In this document: one piece after another, positions 6,686-8,717 of the stretch
How positions within the stretch are numbered: the stretch's first letter is position 1
How the letters are laid out: the number at the start of each line of letters is the position of its first letter
Origin: Saprospiraceae bacterium
GTDB taxonomy: Bacteria; Bacteroidota; Bacteroidia; Chitinophagales; Saprospiraceae
Direction of reading: 5' to 3'
DNA: 8,717 nucleotides
Assembly: GCA_027009605.1 (NCBI GenBank)
Contig: JALVCY010000506.1
Location: forward strand, 1 to 8,717
Notes under the pieces: model-generated
Told to the model about the DNA's origin: nothing
The model's input: the letters and a program-made list of their open reading frames with translations, nothing else
Databases searched by the model: none
Translations under genes and position numbers: made by a program

Positions 6686-6735
6686 AAAACACCTGAACGA
6701 ACCCCTAACAGCACGAAGTTGACACAGAAATTTCC

Positions 6736-6851
6736 TATTTGGAAATCTATTGTCGCGGCCTAACCACTAAGCTCACGCAGAAGACACTAAGAACGCACTA
6801 AGAAGTCTTAGTGTAAGCTTAGTGCAAAACTTAGTGGCCTTAATGGTCAGG
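6736..6851. repeat. CACTAAG/CTTAGTG inverted-repeat element, copy 2
   Basis: A 116-bp direct repeat of copy 1, starting 177 bases further on and in the same orientation. It has CACTAAG at 6765, 6785 and 6796 and CTTAGTG at 6807, 6818 and 6830. Apart from the missing 11-base AAGACACTAAG unit and a few substitutions (for example GTGGCAGCC to GTCGCGGCC, and the last 20 bases) the copies are almost identical, which suggests recent duplication. Confidence 0.85.
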
Positions 6852-6926
6852 CGCATATAAAAAAGAGTATTTTTATGTCGAATGGTTTGCTCTTGGCTTT
6901 CCAAAATTGGCACAACCTATCCGCGC

Positions 6927-7637
6927 TCAATACTCCAGGAAATACTGAACAAACGCACTGGAACTGGTTTTGATTTCTGAGACAGAGCCCATCGCTTCGA
7001 TTTGCCCTTGATTCAAGACGACCACTTGGTCAGCGAGAGCAAACGCCTCCTTATGGTCATGCGTCACATAAATGATGGTCATATCGTATTTCTGCTTCAA
7101 TGCTTTGATAATTTCCAACATCCGGTGCTTCAACTTTACATCCAAGTCCGACAACGGCTCATCCATTAGCAATGTCTTGGGTTTGAGCACCAATGACCTG
7201 GCTATAGCCACTAATTGTTTTTGCCCCCCCGACAATTGATGGGGATACTTGTCCCGGTGTTTGCGCAAGCCAAAAGCATCCAACATCTCTAGCACCTTAC
7301 TCTCCAAATCATTGATTTTCAACTCTTTAAGCCCAAAAGCAATATGCTCATAAACCGTAAAATGCGGCCACAACGCCAAGTCCTGAAATACAAATCCTAT
7401 TCCCCTTTCCGCAGCCGGAACAAGGATTTTACCGGCATCCGTCACTACTTTACCATCCATGACCACTTGTCCCCCTTGCGGAATCTCCAATCCGGCGATA
7501 ATCCGCAAAATCGTACTCTTTCCTGAACCGGAACTGCCCAGCAAACAAGTCAGCCCGCCATCCAAAATATCCAAATCCAAGTCACGAAGGATAGATTTGG
7601 TATGATAAGCGTGATTAATTTTTTTTAATTGGATCAT
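6927..7637 (-). CDS. ABC transporter ATP-binding protein (orphan)
   Basis: A 236-residue cytoplasmic ATPase subunit that would power an importer. All core motifs are intact: Walker A GSSGSGKST (34-42), Q-loop FVFQD (Q85), signature LSGGQ (135-139), Walker B TLLMDE (155-160), D-loop SDLD (163-166) and H-loop VTHD (H193). PHFTVYEHIAFGL and VPAAERGIGFVFQ resemble the CysA/PotA/FbpC group (polyamine, sulfate, iron), but the C-terminal TOBE-type domain of that group (usually about 350 residues in all) is absent. The length is closer to ThiQ-type subunits. I chose the ATG at 7635-7637 because AGGAAA lies 5 bases upstream and homology-like sequence begins there; an in-frame ATG at 7739 would add 34 unfamiliar residues. 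No permease or binding-protein gene is adjacent, so the substrate is unknown. Confidence 0.85.
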   Translation of the reverse strand: MIQLKKINHAYHTKSILRDLDLDILDGGLTCLLGSSGSGKSTILRIIAGLEIPQGGQVVMDGKVVTDAGKILVPAAERGIGFVFQDLALWPHFTVYEHIAFGLKELKINDLESKVLEMLDAFGLRKHRDKYPHQLSGGQKQLVAIARSLVLKPKTLLMDEPLSDLDVKLKHRMLEIIKALKQKYDMTIIYVTHDHKEAFALADQVVVLNQGQIEAMGSVSEIKTSSSAFVQYFLEY

Positions 7638-7745
7638 TGCTTTCCTATCTGCCGGATCGCTTAGCTCGAAGCATCGCATAGCACCATGGGTGAGCCAAAC
7701 TCCCTGCCCTATGCCCATTGCAAATTCCGGAATGTTCATTACTTA
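7638..7745 (-). promoter_or_regulatory. GC-rich leader of the ABC ATPase gene, possibly structured
   Basis: Between the TATATTTG box and the chosen ATG is a roughly 108-base leader that is GC-richer than the A/T-rich sequence on its other side. On the minus strand it holds GGGAG-TTTGG-CTCaCCC (stem with one bulge) and GCTT-CGAGCT-AAGC, then AGGAAA before the start. It is also an open frame (from 7739), so it may be an N-terminal extension. It matches no riboswitch class I can confirm. Confidence 0.35.
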
Positions 7746-7751
7746 CGACCA

Positions 7752-7759
7752 CAAATATA
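7752..7759 (-). promoter_or_regulatory. Candidate -7 promoter box TATATTTG for ABC ATPase gene
   Basis: An exact TAnnTTTG match on the minus strand, placed to start transcription near 7745, just ahead of the leader. No good TTG -33 element is visible at the usual spacing. The surrounding sequence is very A/T-rich, so chance matches are likely. Confidence 0.4.
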
Positions 7760-7803
7760 AATATAATTTTGTCCTAAAATAATCATGAAACCAATTACTT
7801 TTC

Positions 7804-7811
7804 TACCTTTG
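7804..7811 (+). promoter_or_regulatory. Candidate -7 promoter box TACCTTTG for LysE-like gene
   Basis: An exact match to TAnnTTTG, 31 bases upstream of the LysE-like ATG. This implies a transcript start near 7818 and a short leader. A second exact match, TAATTTTG, lies at 7764-7771. The -33 TTG is not clear for either. Confidence 0.45.
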
Positions 7812-7828
7812 GGTCAGAAATATTTAAG

Positions 7829-7834
7829 AAAGGA
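7829..7834 (+). promoter_or_regulatory. Shine-Dalgarno-like AAAGGA for LysE-like gene
   Basis: AAAGGA ends 8 bases before the ATG at 7843. It supports that start, which also begins directly with the first membrane segment as expected for the family. Confidence 0.5.
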
Positions 7835-7842
7835 CACTTTAC

Positions 7843-8460
7843 ATGCTTTTAAAGGGAATTCTATTGGCGCTTGTACTGAGCATACTGGTTGGACCGGTAT
7901 TCTTTATTTTGCTGCAGATTGCGGTAGATAAGGGTTGGAAGAGTGGAGTTTACTTTAGTTCCGGGGTTTGGTTAAGCGATTTCATCTATCTTAATTTAGC
8001 TCATTTTGGCATCAAGCTACTCGGCAGTTTATTTGAATCCGACCAATATCGACAGAATGTGGGCTATTTGGGGGGCGTCGTCCTGATTATATTCGGCTTG
8101 GCTTCTATCTTAGGCAAACAAAAACCCATCATAGAAGGCAGAACCAGCCTTAATGTCCGAAACAAAATCTACTTATCTGCCAAAGGATTTGCCATCAACA
8201 CACTCAATCCGGTTTTATTTATTTTTTGGATGGGGGTCATGGCCAGTTTGGGGATTACCAAGACCAGTCAATTTATTTGGTTTTTAATCGGGTTTATGAC
8301 GATGATTGTCACTACGGACATCTTAAAAATCTATTTGGCCAATGTCATCCGCACCAAACTAAAAACTTCCTACTTGACATTTATCAAAAAAACCAGCGGA
8401 GTAGTCATTCTGTCTATCGGTGTGTATATTCTTGTTAAAACCATCGGACATCACTTCTAA
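7843..8460 (+). CDS. LysE/RhtB family amino-acid exporter-like membrane protein
   Basis: A 205-residue inner-membrane protein, the usual size for LysE/RhtB translocators, which export amino acids or related small molecules. Six hydrophobic segments lie at about 3-25, 33-56, 72-91, 113-134, 142-166 and 181-200. Family-like signatures are the first-helix LVGPVFFILLQIAVDKG, the second-helix SGVWLSDFIY and the middle KGFAINTLNPVLFIFWMGVM, where the Asn-Pro pair is typical. The start is supported by AAAGGA 8 bases upstream and a TACCTTTG promoter box. It is divergent from the ABC ATPase gene, with 205 bp between the starts; shared control is possible but unsupported. The stop is followed after 7 bases by an octamer array. 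The exported substrate cannot be told from sequence. Confidence 0.85.
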   Translation: MLLKGILLALVLSILVGPVFFILLQIAVDKGWKSGVYFSSGVWLSDFIYLNLAHFGIKLLGSLFESDQYRQNVGYLGGVVLIIFGLASILGKQKPIIEGRTSLNVRNKIYLSAKGFAINTLNPVLFIFWMGVMASLGITKTSQFIWFLIGFMTMIVTTDILKIYLANVIRTKLKTSYLTFIKKTSGVVILSIGVYILVKTIGHHF

Positions 8461-8467
8461 GTCTTTT

Positions 8468-8571
8468 GTAACGGTGTAACGGTATAACGGTGTAACGGTG
8501 TAACGGTGTAACGGTGTAACGGTATAACGGTGTAACGGTGTAACGGTATAACGGTATAACGGTATAACGGT
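8468..8571. repeat. 13-copy octamer tandem array [G/A]TAACGGT
   Basis: Thirteen perfect 8-base units differ only at the first base: GTAACGGT (G) or ATAACGGT (A), in the order G G A G G G G A G G A A A. The array begins 7 bases after the LysE-like stop codon. Because the unit is not a multiple of three, any frame through it gives an 8-residue repeat (RYTVIPLY-like), which is a translation artefact. Its purity suggests slippage and a variable copy number. Confidence 0.95.
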
Positions 8572-8612
8572 GAGCTTGCTCTGAAAAGTCCACTCTGCCA
8601 GAAGTTAAAGCG

Positions 8613-8717
8613 ATGAACAAAATTTTATTTGGTTACCATACGGTTTCCTTTTACAAAAGGGAAACCTGTGGAAGGGTTTTCATAAAGAAACCAAATAAAA
8701 TTTTGTGGACGCAAGAA
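8613..8717 (+). CDS. Possible 5' fragment of an unrecognised gene, cut by window end
   Basis: From the ATG at 8613 the frame stays open for 35 codons to the last base (beginning MNKILFGYHTV, ending KILWTQE). The peptide has mixed, protein-like composition but I recognise no family. There is no clear Shine-Dalgarno sequence, and no promoter box was identified in the short space after the octamer array. An 18-bp inverted repeat spans most of this frame, which is unusual for a coding start and also makes a non-coding repeat possible. Confidence 0.3.
   Translation, partial: MNKILFGYHTVSFYKRETCGRVFIKKPNKILWTQE
8617..8706. repeat. 18-bp perfect inverted repeat with nested hairpin
   Basis: ACAAAATTTTATTTGGTT (8617-8634) and its exact complement AACCAAATAAAATTTTGT (8689-8706) flank a 54-base interior. 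Inside, GGTTTCC-TTTT and AAAAGGGAAACC (8642-8666) form a second stem with one bulge, and GAAACC can instead pair with GGTTTTC further right, giving alternative folds. It could be a small non-autonomous repeat, a terminator-like hairpin or a structured 5' region of the possible gene starting at 8613. No target-site duplication is seen at its ends. Confidence 0.8.

Larger units (their letters stand above)
6545..6926. other. Gene-free interval occupied by duplicated inverted-repeat elements
   Basis: This 382-bp gap is mostly two copies of a CACTAAG/CTTAGTG element (6559-6685, 6736-6851). Between them is a 50-bp spacer, and after them an A/T-only 7-bp hairpin (6857-6863 with 6870-6876) about 50 bases past the ABC ATPase stop, which might act as a weak terminator. 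On the minus strand TAGATTTC (6565-6572), one mismatch from TAnnTTTG, is a weak promoter candidate for the DUF1080-like gene. No coding frame is convincing. Confidence 0.6.

Noticed and set aside
7638..7745. Thiamine-pyrophosphate riboswitch
   Set aside because: GATCCGG and TAGGAAAG resemble its 3' region, but the CTGAGA motif and the intervening helix are absent, so the match is not supportable.
8468..8571. Iteron-type replication origin or CRISPR array
   Set aside because: Units are only 8 bases with no spacers; iterons are usually about 20 bp with a nearby Rep gene, and CRISPR needs unique spacers. Neither is present.
8435..8620. Minus-strand frame with an 8-residue repeat
   Set aside because: The periodic peptide comes purely from the octamer array and has no independent support.
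8617..8706. Retron msr-msd RNA or integron attC site
   Set aside because: The inverted repeat encloses only 54 bases, there is no reverse transcriptase or integrase gene in view, and the attC end motifs are missing.

Overview
This window looks like a chromosomal segment of a member of the Bacteroidota, probably an environmental, Saprospirae- or Cytophaga-like lineage. The evidence is an outer-membrane TonB-dependent receptor with an N-terminal carboxypeptidase-regulatory-like domain, a partner lipoprotein with a DUF5689 domain, start regions that are A-rich and mostly lack a Shine-Dalgarno sequence, and several close matches to the Bacteroidota -7 promoter box TAnnTTTG. The genus is a guess.

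Layout. Bases 1-701 hold no convincing gene. Bases 1-500 are a mosaic of tiny perfect hairpins, nearly all closed by a G-N-A triloop, strung between TTGAAC or TCAAC words, and about 500-701 is A-rich and contains terminator-like hairpins. Bases 702-5373 (minus strand) are a two-gene operon: a 909-residue TonB-dependent receptor and, 49 bp downstream, a 630-residue DUF5689 lipoprotein with two choice-of-anchor-J-like domains. Bases 5374-5815 are intergenic and rich in dyad symmetries. Bases 5816-6544 (minus) encode a small lipoprotein of the DUF1080 / 3-keto-disaccharide hydrolase-like family. Bases 6545-6926 carry two copies of a long imperfect inverted-repeat element built from CACTAAG and CTTAGTG words. 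Bases 6927-7637 (minus) encode a stand-alone ABC transporter ATPase, and 7843-8460 (plus) a LysE/RhtB-type exporter; they diverge from a shared 205-bp region with promoter candidates on both strands. The LysE-like gene is followed by a 13-copy octamer array and then by an 18-bp perfect inverted repeat lying inside what may be the first codons of another gene cut off by the window end.

How it fits together. The receptor and DUF5689 lipoprotein are most likely partners in binding and importing a ligand across the outer membrane, by analogy with SusC/SusD; the ligand cannot be read from sequence. The DUF1080-like lipoprotein could act on or bind carbohydrate at the same surface, but it has its own upstream region and need not be functionally linked. 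The ABC ATPase has no permease or binding protein beside it. The protein content is ordinary for this phylum. The repeat systems are the unusual part: GNA mini-hairpins with compensating stem changes, 11-bp-phased CTTAGTG elements, the octamer array, and a strong excess of CCGG. No complete new multi-gene system is evident.
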